Source: Novosphingopyxis sp965218915
GTDB taxonomy: Bacteria > Pseudomonadota > Alphaproteobacteria > Sphingomonadales > Sphingomonadaceae
NCBI RefSeq assembly: GCF_965218915.1
Contig: NZ_OZ244708.1
Coordinates: 434,001-498,000, forward strand
Length of the DNA stretch: 64,000 bases
Direction of reading: 5' to 3'
Of this stretch, positions 24,475 through 31,843 are shown piece after piece; positions within the stretch are counted from its first letter, which is position 1; every line of letters starts with the position of its first letter. The notes under the pieces were generated by a model, which was not told the DNA's origin, made no database searches, and worked only from the letters and a program-made list of their open reading frames with translations. The position numbers and the translations under genes were made by a program.

Positions 24475-26034
24475 TTACTCCTCGATACCGGTCTTGCGCA
24501 GAAGCCAGGCGGCCGCCGTAGCCGGGCTGCTCTTGTCCTCCTCGCGGTCGACCATGTAATTGGCTGCGCGCATCGCGTCGACCGGTATTGCGCCGACCAG
24601 CGGCTGAACGGCATCGAGAAAGCGCTGATCCTTCGCGTGTTTCGGCGATACCATCATGATCGCGTCGTAATTGGGGATCGCGCCCTCGGGATCGGACAGC
24701 GTCACGAAATCGAACGCGGCGATGCGACCGTCCGAGGAGAACGCCGAGATCGCGTCGACCTGCCCGCTCTGCAGCGCGCGGTACATGAAAGTGGGGTCAT
24801 AGGCGCGCTCGCTGGCGAAGCGCATCGGATAGGCCGCCTTGACCTGTGCCCATTCGGGGCGGTCGAGAAACTCCAGGTCCGCGCCCAGAGAGAGCTGCGG
24901 GGAAAGCCGGGCGAGGTCGTCCAGCGTCTTCAGCCCGCGCGCCCGTGCATCCATGCGCCGCACGGCAAAGGCGTAGGCGTTCTCGAAGCCGAGCGCGCCG
25001 ACCAGCCTCACGCCATGCTGTTTCATCGCCCAGTCGCCGATCGCGCGGCGCATCGCATCGCGCGGGATCGGCTTGGCGCGGTTCATCTCGTTGGTCCAGA
25101 TGGTCCCGGCATAATCGACATAGACGTCGATATCGCCGTTCGACAGCGCCTGGAACACCACCGCCGAACCCAACCCCTCGCGGTAGCGCACCGCGTAGCC
25201 GGCCCGTTCCAGCTGGGTGCCGATCATCCGGGCGAGGATATACTGCTCGGAAAAGCCCTTGGCGCCAACGGTCACGACCTCGCGATCCGATCCGCCGCCC
25301 GCCGATGCGACCAGCCGCGGCCCGAGCGCGAGCAGCAGCCCGGCGGCGAGCAGCACCAGCGCGGTCCACAGCTTCCATTTCTTGCGCTCCGCCAGCCCGC
25401 GCTGGATCAGCCCCAGCAACTGGTCGACGATCAGCGCCAGTCCCGCCGAGGCGATGCAGCCCGCCAATACCAGCGCCCAGTTCTGCGTCTGCAGACCGGC
25501 AAAGATCAGATCGCCGAGGCTCGACTGGCCGATGGTGGTGGCGAGCGTGCCGATGCCGATCGTCCACACCGCGGCGGTGCGGATGCCGGCCATGATCGTC
25601 GGCGCGGCCAGCGGGGCCTCGACCCACAGCAGTTTCTGCCGCGCGGTCATGCCGACCCCGTCGGCGGCCTCGACCATCGCGGGATCGACGCCGGTGAGCC
25701 CGGTCACCGCGTTGCGGATGATCGGCAGCAGCGCGTAGAGCGTCAGCGCCATCAGCGCGGGCAGGAAGCCGAGCGGGGTGAGCCAGTCGCCGACCAGCGA
25801 GCGCAGCGCCAGCAGCAGCGGATAGAACAAGGCGAGCAGCGCCAGCGCGGGAATCGTCTGGATGATGCTGGCGACGGTCAGCACCACGCCCGAGGCGCGG
25901 CGGCTGCGCGCAGCCCAGACCGACAGCGGCAGGCTGATGAGCATCGCCAGCACCAATGCGGCGAGGCACAGTTCGACATGCGCGGCGAGCAGCGACGGCA
26001 CGCGCGCAAAGGCGTCCGCCCACAGCCCGCTCAC
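24475..26034 (-). CDS. Osmoprotectant ABC transporter, permease fused to substrate-binding protein
   Basis: A 519-residue fusion. Residues 1 to about 245 form an OpuCB-type permease with at least five membrane segments and the ATPase-contact motif VEAADGVGMTARQKLLWVEAP. Residues from about 275 to the end form an OpuCC/ProX-type binding domain (VTVGAKGFSEQYILARMIG, then NGDIDVYVDYAGTIW). The binding domain would sit in the periplasm tethered to the last membrane segment. Glycine betaine, choline or carnitine are the usual ligands. Its start overlaps the end of the ATP-binding gene by four bases. The fused arrangement is known in several bacteria. Confidence 0.9.
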   Translation of the reverse strand: MSGLWADAFARVPSLLAAHVELCLAALVLAMLISLPLSVWAARSRRASGVVLTVASIIQTIPALALLALFYPLLLALRSLVGDWLTPLGFLPALMALTLYALLPIIRNAVTGLTGVDPAMVEAADGVGMTARQKLLWVEAPLAAPTIMAGIRTAAVWTIGIGTLATTIGQSSLGDLIFAGLQTQNWALVLAGCIASAGLALIVDQLLGLIQRGLAERKKWKLWTALVLLAAGLLLALGPRLVASAGGGSDREVVTVGAKGFSEQYILARMIGTQLERAGYAVRYREGLGSAVVFQALSNGDIDVYVDYAGTIWTNEMNRAKPIPRDAMRRAIGDWAMKQHGVRLVGALGFENAYAFAVRRMDARARGLKTLDDLARLSPQLSLGADLEFLDRPEWAQVKAAYPMRFASERAYDPTFMYRALQSGQVDAISAFSSDGRIAAFDFVTLSDPEGAIPNYDAIMMVSPKHAKDQRFLDAVQPLVGAIPVDAMRAANYMVDREEDKSSPATAAAWLLRKTGIEE

Positions 26035-26804
26035 GAACGCGTCTCCATCGCCACCAGCCGCTCGGCCTGCGCGCGCGGCACCGCGACCAGCGCCTCGGCC
26101 TCCGGCCCCAGATCGTCGTTGAGAATGGACTGCGGCGGCGCGTCGGCGACGATCCTGCCCGCGGCCATCACCAGGACACGGTCGGCGAGCAGCAGCGCCT
26201 CGGCCATGTCGTGCGTCACCATGACCGTGGTGAGACGGAGCCGGTCGTGCAACGCGCGATAGGCTTGGCCGAGGCTGTCCCGTGTGACGGGATCGAGCGC
26301 GCCGAACGGCTCGTCCATCAGCATCAGCCCGGGCTTGCCCGCCAACGCGCGGGCGACACCGACGCGTTGCGCCTGTCCGCCCGACAATTCGCTCGGCCGC
26401 CGGTCCGCGAATTCGCGCGGCAGTTCGACCATGTCGAGCAGTTCGTCCGCCGCTCCGGCCGCCGCGCGATCGCCCGCGATTCGATGGTTGATCAGGATAT
26501 TCTCGCGCACCGTCAGATGCGGGAACAGCCCGACATTCTGGAACACATAGCCGATCGAGCGGCGGAGCCGATGCGGCTCGCGCGCGGCGACAGCCTCGCC
26601 GTCCAGCAGCACGCGGCCCTCGCTTGGCGGGGTCAGGCGGTTGACGGTCTTCAGCAGCGTCGACTTGCCCGATCCCGATTGACCCACCAACGCCACGAAG
26701 CCGCCCGCCGCGATCTTCAGCGTAACGTCATCGACCGCCGCGAGATCGCCATAGCGCTTGGTGACGCCCTCGAACGTCACGGAGGGTCCTGTGGGGTCGG
26801 CCAT
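26031..26804 (-). CDS. Osmoprotectant ABC transporter ATP-binding protein
   Basis: The ATPase partner of the fused permease/binding protein, 257 residues. Walker A is GQSGSGKST, the signature LSGGQAQRVGVARAL, Walker B LMLMDEPFGALDP, and the switch His in VTHDMAEALLL. It is of the OpuCA/ProV type but has no C-terminal CBS domains, so osmotic gating by CBS pairs is not expected. Its stop overlaps the next gene's ATG. The 95-base gap on the other side is shared with the divergent SDR gene. Confidence 0.92.
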   Translation of the reverse strand: MADPTGPSVTFEGVTKRYGDLAAVDDVTLKIAAGGFVALVGQSGSGKSTLLKTVNRLTPPSEGRVLLDGEAVAAREPHRLRRSIGYVFQNVGLFPHLTVRENILINHRIAGDRAAAGAADELLDMVELPREFADRRPSELSGGQAQRVGVARALAGKPGLMLMDEPFGALDPVTRDSLGQAYRALHDRLRLTTVMVTHDMAEALLLADRVLVMAAGRIVADAPPQSILNDDLGPEAEALVAVPRAQAERLVAMETRS

Positions 26805-26899
26805 GCTCTACCTTCTGGCGGCGAGACGGCGGCAACGCAATGCTGGACTAAAGCGCGCCGCCGCATAAAGTCAGCGGGAGGGCAGAGGAGAGATCCGGG

Positions 26900-27709
26900 A
26901 TGAGAGATAGAAAAATCCTGTTCGTGACCGGCGCGGGTTCGGGTATCGGCCGCGAGGTCGCCCGCCATTTCGCCGCCAAGGGCTGGTTCGCCGGGCTGAC
27001 CGACGTCGACGAGACCGGGCTGGCCGAAACCGCCGCGATCATCGGCGCGGAAAATTGCTGGACGCACCGGCTCGACGTGGCCGACCGCGCGGCCTGGGGC
27101 CAAGCGATCGCCGCCTTCTCCGAACGCACCGACGGTCGCATGCATCTGTTGTTCAACAACGCCGGGATCGGCAAGGGCGGCGCCTTCCCCGACATGGACC
27201 CGGCCGACATCGACCGGCTGGTGGCGATCAACTTCACCGGCGTGATGAACGGCACGCAGGCCGCGTTCGATCTGCTAAGAGCATCGCCCGGCGCGTGCAT
27301 CCTCAACACCAGCTCGGCCTCAGGCATCTACGGATCGGCGGGGCTTAGCGTGTACAGCGCGACCAAATTCGCGGTGCGCGGGCTGACCGAAGCCTGGGAC
27401 ATCGAGTTCGCGCCCCTCGGCATCCGCGTCCGATCGCTGATGCCAGGTTTCATCGATACCAATATCCTGTCGGCCGTGGGCGAAGGCACCAGTCAGACCG
27501 GCAGGGAGCGCCTGCAATCGGCGGGGATCGAGGTCAGCCCGGTCGCCATCGTGGGTCAGGCGGCGTGGGACGCGGTGCACGGCGATGCGGTCCACACCCC
27601 GGTCAACAAGATGGCGCGCCAGTTGATGTTCGCCGCGCGCTGGTTTCCGGGGCGTCTGCGCAGGAGAATGGGTCTGGTGCAGGGCCTAGACAGCGCAGTC
27701 GACGGCTGA
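26900..27709 (+). CDS. Short-chain dehydrogenase/reductase family oxidoreductase
   Basis: A classical SDR of 269 residues. The cofactor motif is TGAGSGIGRE (about 11-20), the structural motif NNAGIG, and the catalytic set Ser in NTSSASG plus Tyr-x-x-x-Lys in VYSATKFAVRG. Asp40-region residues (TDVDETG) suggest NAD rather than NADP preference. A C-terminal extension of about 60 residues after the fold contains a hydrophobic/basic stretch (MFAARWFPGRLRRRM) that could touch the membrane. The gene is divergent from the osmoprotectant transporter. The substrate cannot be told from sequence. Confidence 0.88.
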   Translation: MRDRKILFVTGAGSGIGREVARHFAAKGWFAGLTDVDETGLAETAAIIGAENCWTHRLDVADRAAWGQAIAAFSERTDGRMHLLFNNAGIGKGGAFPDMDPADIDRLVAINFTGVMNGTQAAFDLLRASPGACILNTSSASGIYGSAGLSVYSATKFAVRGLTEAWDIEFAPLGIRVRSLMPGFIDTNILSAVGEGTSQTGRERLQSAGIEVSPVAIVGQAAWDAVHGDAVHTPVNKMARQLMFAARWFPGRLRRRMGLVQGLDSAVDG

Positions 27710-27754
27710 GCGGTCTTATCGGCGGCGGGGCGCGCGCCTATATCGGCGCGCATG

Positions 27755-28132
27755 ATGACCAATGAAGAGATGGAAGCGTCCGCCAAACGCTCGCTCGCCG
27801 CGCTGCCCGCGCAGTTTCGTCAGCATTTGAGCGACGTGGTGGTGCGCGTGCAGGACGTGGCGGACGCGGACATGCTGGAATCGGTGGGCCTGACCCATCC
27901 GATGCAGCTGTCCGGGCTCTATTCGGGCCGCCCGATCGACACGAAAAGCATCTGGGACATCCCCGGCGCCACGCCCGACCGCATCTACCTGTTCCGCCGG
28001 CCAATCCTCGCGGAAGCCCGGAACCGCGACATTCCGCTGAAGCGGATGATCCACCATGTCATGATCCACGAGATCGGCCATCATTTCGGCCTGAGCGATG
28101 ACGACATGCACGCGCTGGAGGACGAGGGGTAA
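27755..28132 (+). CDS. Minimal zincin-like metallopeptidase family protein
   Basis: A 125-residue cytoplasmic protein with the motif HEIGHHFGLSDDD near the C-terminus (about residues 107-119). The first two His and Glu form an HExxH site and the third ligand is likely the following His or Asp. This belongs to the small 'metallopeptidase family' proteins found in many alphaproteobacteria. The start may be either of the tandem ATGs at 27752 and 27755. It has no signal sequence. Activity has not been established for this group as far as I know. Confidence 0.8.
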   Translation: MTNEEMEASAKRSLAALPAQFRQHLSDVVVRVQDVADADMLESVGLTHPMQLSGLYSGRPIDTKSIWDIPGATPDRIYLFRRPILAEARNRDIPLKRMIHHVMIHEIGHHFGLSDDDMHALEDEG

Positions 28133-28156
28133 GGGGCCAGGCCCAAGCGCCAATCT

Positions 28157-28249
28157 CCGTTCGTCCTGAGCCTGTCGAAGGGCCGTACTTCTTCTTCCGC
28201 ACTGTAGCCTGAAAAAAGGACAAGGCTTCGACAAGCTCAGCCCGAACGG
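28157..28249. repeat. Inverted repeat element, family F
   Basis: CCGTTCGTCCTGAGCCTGTC at the left end is answered by the near complement GACAAGCTCAGCCCGAACGG at the right, each followed or preceded by a TTCGA/TCGAA word. About 40 bases separate the arms. This kind of arm is widespread in sphingomonad genomes. It separates two convergent genes and might act as a weak bidirectional terminator. Confidence 0.8.
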
Positions 28250-28259
28250 GGGTGGGTGT

Positions 28260-28547
28260 TCAAACCAATCCCTCGATCGCCTTCGCCAGCGCCACGTCCT
28301 TTTCGCTGAGCCCGCTGCAGTCGTGCGTGGTGAGCGTGATCCCCACCTTGTCATAGACGTTCGACCATTCGGGATGGTGATCCGCCTTTTCGGCATGCAG
28401 CGCCACGCGCGCCATGAAGCCGAAAGCGTCGACGAAATCGTCGAATTCGAAGCTTTTCGAAATGGCGTCGCGGCCTGCGTCATGGTCCCAGCCGGTCAGC
28501 CCTGCCAGCGCGTCCTTGCGTTCGCTATCGCTCAGTTTCTGGACCAT
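28260..28547 (-). CDS. 4a-hydroxytetrahydrobiopterin dehydratase (pterin-4a-carbinolamine dehydratase)
   Basis: A 95-residue enzyme that dehydrates the carbinolamine formed by aromatic amino acid hydroxylases, restoring the pterin cofactor. The family motif is KADHHPEWSNVYDKVGITLTTHD, here best recognised as ADHHPEWSNVY with the catalytic histidines, and the C-terminal GLSEKDVALAKAIEGL. The ATG at 28547 with GGAGAGAT upstream gives the usual length; a longer frame reaching 28595 was rejected. No hydroxylase gene is adjacent. Confidence 0.92.
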   Translation of the reverse strand: MVQKLSDSERKDALAGLTGWDHDAGRDAISKSFEFDDFVDAFGFMARVALHAEKADHHPEWSNVYDKVGITLTTHDCSGLSEKDVALAKAIEGLV

Positions 28548-28596
28548 ATCATCTCTCCGGCTTGGCACGAGGGGGTGCCCATGCCTAAGTCGCACG

Positions 28597-29196
28597 ATGG
28601 AACAGCGTCAAGCCGAGCCTGCGATACGCATCGAAAAGCTGGCCTGCTGGCGCGGCGGGCGGCTGGTTTTCGAGGGGCTGGACTGGCAAGTCGAGCGCGG
28701 CACTCTGGGCCTGCTCATCGGGCCCAATGGCACGGGCAAATCCAGCCTGATGCGCATTCTCGCGGGGCTGCTGAAGCCTGCCGCCGGATCAGTGCACATC
28801 GCGGGATCGGTGGCGCTGGCCGACGAACGCTGCTCGCTCGATCCGCAGCCGAGCCTGCGCCATGCCCTGCGCTTCTGGGCGGCGATCGACGGACAGACGG
28901 TGGGCGCCAGCGATGCCGCGCTGGAGGGACTGGGGCTGGCGGGACTCGCCGAGGTGCCGGTGCGCATGCTTTCGACCGGGCAGATGCGCCGTGCCATGGC
29001 CGCTCGCGCGCTGCAATCGAACGCCGATGTGCTGCTGCTCGACGAACCGATGAACGGGCTCGACAGCACCAGCGCGGAGCAGCTCGAGGACGCGCTCAGG
29101 CGGCGGATCGCGACGGGAAAAACCGTCGTCGTCGCCTCGCACATCCCGATCGGCATCACGCCCGCGGCTACGCTCGACCTGGGCATACCGGTATGA
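28597..29196 (+). CDS. ccmA: Heme exporter / cytochrome c maturation ATP-binding protein CcmA
   Basis: The ATPase of the CcmABCD complex that frees holo-CcmE during cytochrome c assembly. It has 199 residues. Walker A is GPNGTGKSS, the signature LSTGQMRRAMAARAL is the form typical of CcmA, and Walker B is VLLLDEPMNGLDS. The ATG at 28597 gives MEQRQAEPAIRIEKLACWRG. It overlaps ccmB by four bases (ATGA). The remaining ccm genes are not in this window, which is a common split in alphaproteobacteria. Confidence 0.9.
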   Translation: MEQRQAEPAIRIEKLACWRGGRLVFEGLDWQVERGTLGLLIGPNGTGKSSLMRILAGLLKPAAGSVHIAGSVALADERCSLDPQPSLRHALRFWAAIDGQTVGASDAALEGLGLAGLAEVPVRMLSTGQMRRAMAARALQSNADVLLLDEPMNGLDSTSAEQLEDALRRRIATGKTVVVASHIPIGITPAATLDLGIPV

Positions 29197-29831
29197 ACGC
29201 GCTCCGCCTGATCGCCCGCGATTTGCGGCTCGCCTGGGCCGGTGGAGGCCTGTGGCTGCCGGTGCTGTTCTTCCTCGCGGTCGCCATCCTCTATCCCTTC
29301 GCGGTCGGCCCGGATCTTAAATTGCTGCGCGCCACCGGTGGAGCGATGCTGTGGATTGCCGCACTACTCGCCGCGCTGCTGCCGATCGACCGTCTGATTC
29401 GGCCCGATCTGGAGAGCGGCCATCTCGATCAGCTCGCGGTGCGCGGCTGGGCGGACGAGGCGGTGGCCGCGCTGAAGATCGCCGCGCACTGGCTGAGCTT
29501 CGGCCCGCCGCTGCTGCTCGCGGCGCTGTTCGGCGCGGCGCTGTTCGATCTGGGCGGGCGCACACTCGGTATATTGCTCGGCGGCCTCGCCGTCGCCACG
29601 CCGGCGCTTGCCGCGCTATCGGTCACAATTGCCGCGCTGACCGCGCGCGCGGGCGGCGGCGCGGCGGGGCTGATACTGCTCCCGCTGGCGATCCCGGTGC
29701 TGATCTTTGGTGCGGGCAGCCTCGATCCAGGCGCGCGCGGCGGCCTGCCACTGCTCGCGGCGGTGAGCTTGGGGTTGACGGTGCTGGCCCCGTTCGCGGC
29801 CGGCGCGGCGCTGCGGGCGCTCAGGGAATAA
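29193..29831 (+). CDS. ccmB: Heme exporter protein CcmB
   Basis: The membrane partner of CcmA, 212 residues with about six hydrophobic segments. The N-terminal region reads RDLRLAWAGGGLWLPVLFFL, typical of CcmB. A cytoplasmic loop, IRPDLESGHLDQL, corresponds to the CcmA-contact region of the family. Its ATG lies inside the ccmA stop region, so translation is coupled. It is followed at once by a family A repeat. Confidence 0.9.
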   Translation: MNALRLIARDLRLAWAGGGLWLPVLFFLAVAILYPFAVGPDLKLLRATGGAMLWIAALLAALLPIDRLIRPDLESGHLDQLAVRGWADEAVAALKIAAHWLSFGPPLLLAALFGAALFDLGGRTLGILLGGLAVATPALAALSVTIAALTARAGGGAAGLILLPLAIPVLIFGAGSLDPGARGGLPLLAAVSLGLTVLAPFAAGAALRALRE

Positions 29832-29982
29832 ATCCTTCCCGGAACGGGGGGGGGGGGACCGTTTGCCCCAGGCAAATGGTGGAGGGGGCGGCGGTGCAAT
29901 CGCCGCTGGCGCGGCAGCCCCTCCGTCACGCTGCCGTGCGGCAGCGCGCCACCTCCCCTCAGCTTCGCGAGGGGGGGATTTT
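29830..29982. repeat. Palindromic intergenic repeat, family A, copy 4
   Basis: Begins AAATCCTTCCCGGAACGGGG, overlapping the last base pairs of the ccmB stop, and contains the inner arms GGTGGAGGGG and CCCCTCCGTCACGCTGCCG. The right end (CACCTCCCCTCAGCTTCGCG) is diverged. A run of twelve or more G at 29846-29857 sits inside it. It separates the convergent ccmB and CinA-like genes. Confidence 0.8.
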
Positions 29983-29985
29983 GCG

Positions 29986-30744
29986 TTAGATGCCGCCGTC
30001 CACCACCTCGCACCCCATCTCTTCCAGTCCGGCCTTCAATGCCGCCATGCACGCATCCAGCAAATCCCGCTCGATCGAGCGCACCACGAAATTTGCGCCC
30101 ACCTTGCCCTCGCGGAAAAAGGGATAGCTGCCGATCTGGCAGTCTTCGTGCGCTTTTTCGGTTGCGCGCAGCAGTCCGGCAACCTCGCTCTCGGCCACCC
30201 AGCAGCCGATCTGGTCCGATAATAACGGCGCGCCGCCTTCCAGCGTGCCGGTCAGTGCGTCGAGCATCCCGGCGGTGATGTGCGGCACCCCGGCCATGAT
30301 GAAGATATTCTCTACCCTGATCCCCGGCGCACCGCTCATCCGGTTGGGGATCAGCTCGCCGCCGTCCGGCACGCGCGCCATGCGCAGGCGATTCTCGTTG
30401 ATGCCGCCCTTGCTCTCGTAATAGTGCTCCAGCGTGGCCCGCGCCTGGGGATGGACCACCACCTCCACGCCCAGCGCCGCGGCGATCGCGTCCACGGTGA
30501 TGTCGTCATGCGTGGGGCCGATCCCGCCCGTGGTTAACAGATAGTCGCTCCGCGCCCGCAGCACGTTAACCGCCTCGGCGATCGCGTCCATATCGTCGGC
30601 CACCACGCGCACCTCGGCCAGCCGGATGCCCTGCACGTTGAGCCAGCTCGCCACCTGCGCGATATTCCGGTCCTGGGTCCGTCCGGAAAGGATTTCATCG
30701 CCGATAATGACGAGGGCGGCGGTCCAGATGCGCGAATGGGTCAT
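29986..30744 (-). CDS. CinA-like molybdopterin-binding domain protein
   Basis: A 252-residue protein of the COG1058 type, the N-terminal half of CinA. It starts TAALVIIGDEILSGRTQDRN and has TTGGIGPTHDDITVDAIA, the molybdopterin-binding-like core shared with MoaB/MogA. The C-terminal nicotinamide-nucleotide amidohydrolase (PncC) domain of full CinA is missing. In the full protein the N-terminal domain carries ADP-ribose pyrophosphatase activity, so a housekeeping role in nucleotide clean-up is possible. It is divergent from map. Confidence 0.85.
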   Translation of the reverse strand: MTHSRIWTAALVIIGDEILSGRTQDRNIAQVASWLNVQGIRLAEVRVVADDMDAIAEAVNVLRARSDYLLTTGGIGPTHDDITVDAIAAALGVEVVVHPQARATLEHYYESKGGINENRLRMARVPDGGELIPNRMSGAPGIRVENIFIMAGVPHITAGMLDALTGTLEGGAPLLSDQIGCWVAESEVAGLLRATEKAHEDCQIGSYPFFREGKVGANFVVRSIERDLLDACMAALKAGLEEMGCEVVDGGI

Positions 30745-30809
30745 GGGTCGATCCTTGGCGAGCTCAAAGCGTCTCGCAAATAATGGCGGTTTGTCCTATA
30801 TGGACGGAC

Positions 30810-31637
30810 ATGGATCAATATGTCACCGTCACTCCGCAAGAAGCCTCCACCCCGCGCGATGGCGCGATCAAGCTGCATGGACCGGAAGGTTTCGCCGGCA
30901 TGCGCCGCGCAGGCCGGGCCGCCGCCGAAGTGCTCGATGCGCTCGTCCCGCACGTCGTGCCCGGCGTCACCACCGCCGAGCTCGACGACATGGTGCGCAG
31001 CCACATGATCAGCCTCGGTGGCGTGCCCGCCACGCTGGGCTATCGCGGCTTCACCCATAGCTGCTGTACCTCGATCAACCATGTCGTGTGCCACGGCATC
31101 CCTAACGAAAAGCCGCTGAAGGATGGCGATATCGTCAATATCGACGTGACCATCATCATCGACGGCTGGCACGGCGATACCAGCCGGATGTTCCTGGTCG
31201 GCGATGTTCCGCTGAAGGCGAAGAAGCTGGTCGATGTGACCTATGAGTGCATGATGATCGGCGTCGAGATGGCGCGGCCCGGTGTGCGGCTGGGCGATAT
31301 CGGTGCGGCGATCCAGCGCCATGCCGAAGCCAACCGTTACGGCGTGGTGCGCGAATTTTGCGGCCATGGCGTAGGCCGGCTGTTCCACGATGCGCCCGAA
31401 GTGGTGCACGCCGGCCGGCCCGGCTCGGGACCTGAGCTGAAGGAGGGCATGTTCTTCACCATCGAGCCGATGATCAACCTCGGCAAGGCGGGCGTGAAGG
31501 TGCTGGGCGATGGCTGGACCGCGGTGACGCGCGACCGCAAGCTGTCCGCGCAATTCGAACATTCGATCGGCATCACGGCGGATGGCTGCGAGATTTTTAC
31601 GCAGAGCCCCAAGGGATTGCACAAACCGCCTTATTGA
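30810..31637 (+). CDS. map: Methionine aminopeptidase, type I
   Basis: Removes the initiator methionine from new proteins. The 275-residue product has all five metal ligands in the expected motifs: the two Asp in NIDVTIIIDGWHGDTS, His in FCGHGVGRLFHDAP, Glu in FFTIEPMINLG and Glu in AQFEHSIGIT. The substrate His is in GFTHSCCTSINHVVCHG. The ATG at 30810 gives MDQYVTVTPQEAST, a usual N-terminus; an ATG nine codons earlier is also in frame. The catalytic core is complete. Confidence 0.95.
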   Translation: MDQYVTVTPQEASTPRDGAIKLHGPEGFAGMRRAGRAAAEVLDALVPHVVPGVTTAELDDMVRSHMISLGGVPATLGYRGFTHSCCTSINHVVCHGIPNEKPLKDGDIVNIDVTIIIDGWHGDTSRMFLVGDVPLKAKKLVDVTYECMMIGVEMARPGVRLGDIGAAIQRHAEANRYGVVREFCGHGVGRLFHDAPEVVHAGRPGSGPELKEGMFFTIEPMINLGKAGVKVLGDGWTAVTRDRKLSAQFEHSIGITADGCEIFTQSPKGLHKPPY

Positions 31638-31668
31638 GGCGACGAACCAGTTTCCGATTTCTCAAATA

Positions 31669-31753
31669 CCGTCATTCCGGGCTTGACGCGGAATCCAGGG
31701 CGAAATGGTATTTCGGCTGGGCCCTGGATCCCGGATCAAGTCCGGGATGACGG
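31669..31753. repeat. Inverted repeat element, family C, copy 1
   Basis: CCGTCATTCCGGGCTTGACG at the left and its imperfect complement ending CCGGGATGACGG at the right, with inner CCAGGG/CCCTGG words. Related elements are at 46417-46509 and 48220-48303. It lies between map and the quinoprotein gene. Confidence 0.85.
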
Positions 31754-31843
31754 CGATTGTACACCGTACCAACCAAAACACGATCCCTCCTTTACCCGCC
31801 CGCACACCCCCGTTAGCGTCAAAGCCGTGAGGTACGGACGATA

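Noticed and set aside
23908..26262. Plus-strand frame of 784 codons opposite the osmoprotectant transporter
   Set aside because: Gln/Arg/Asp-rich shadow of two well-supported minus-strand genes.
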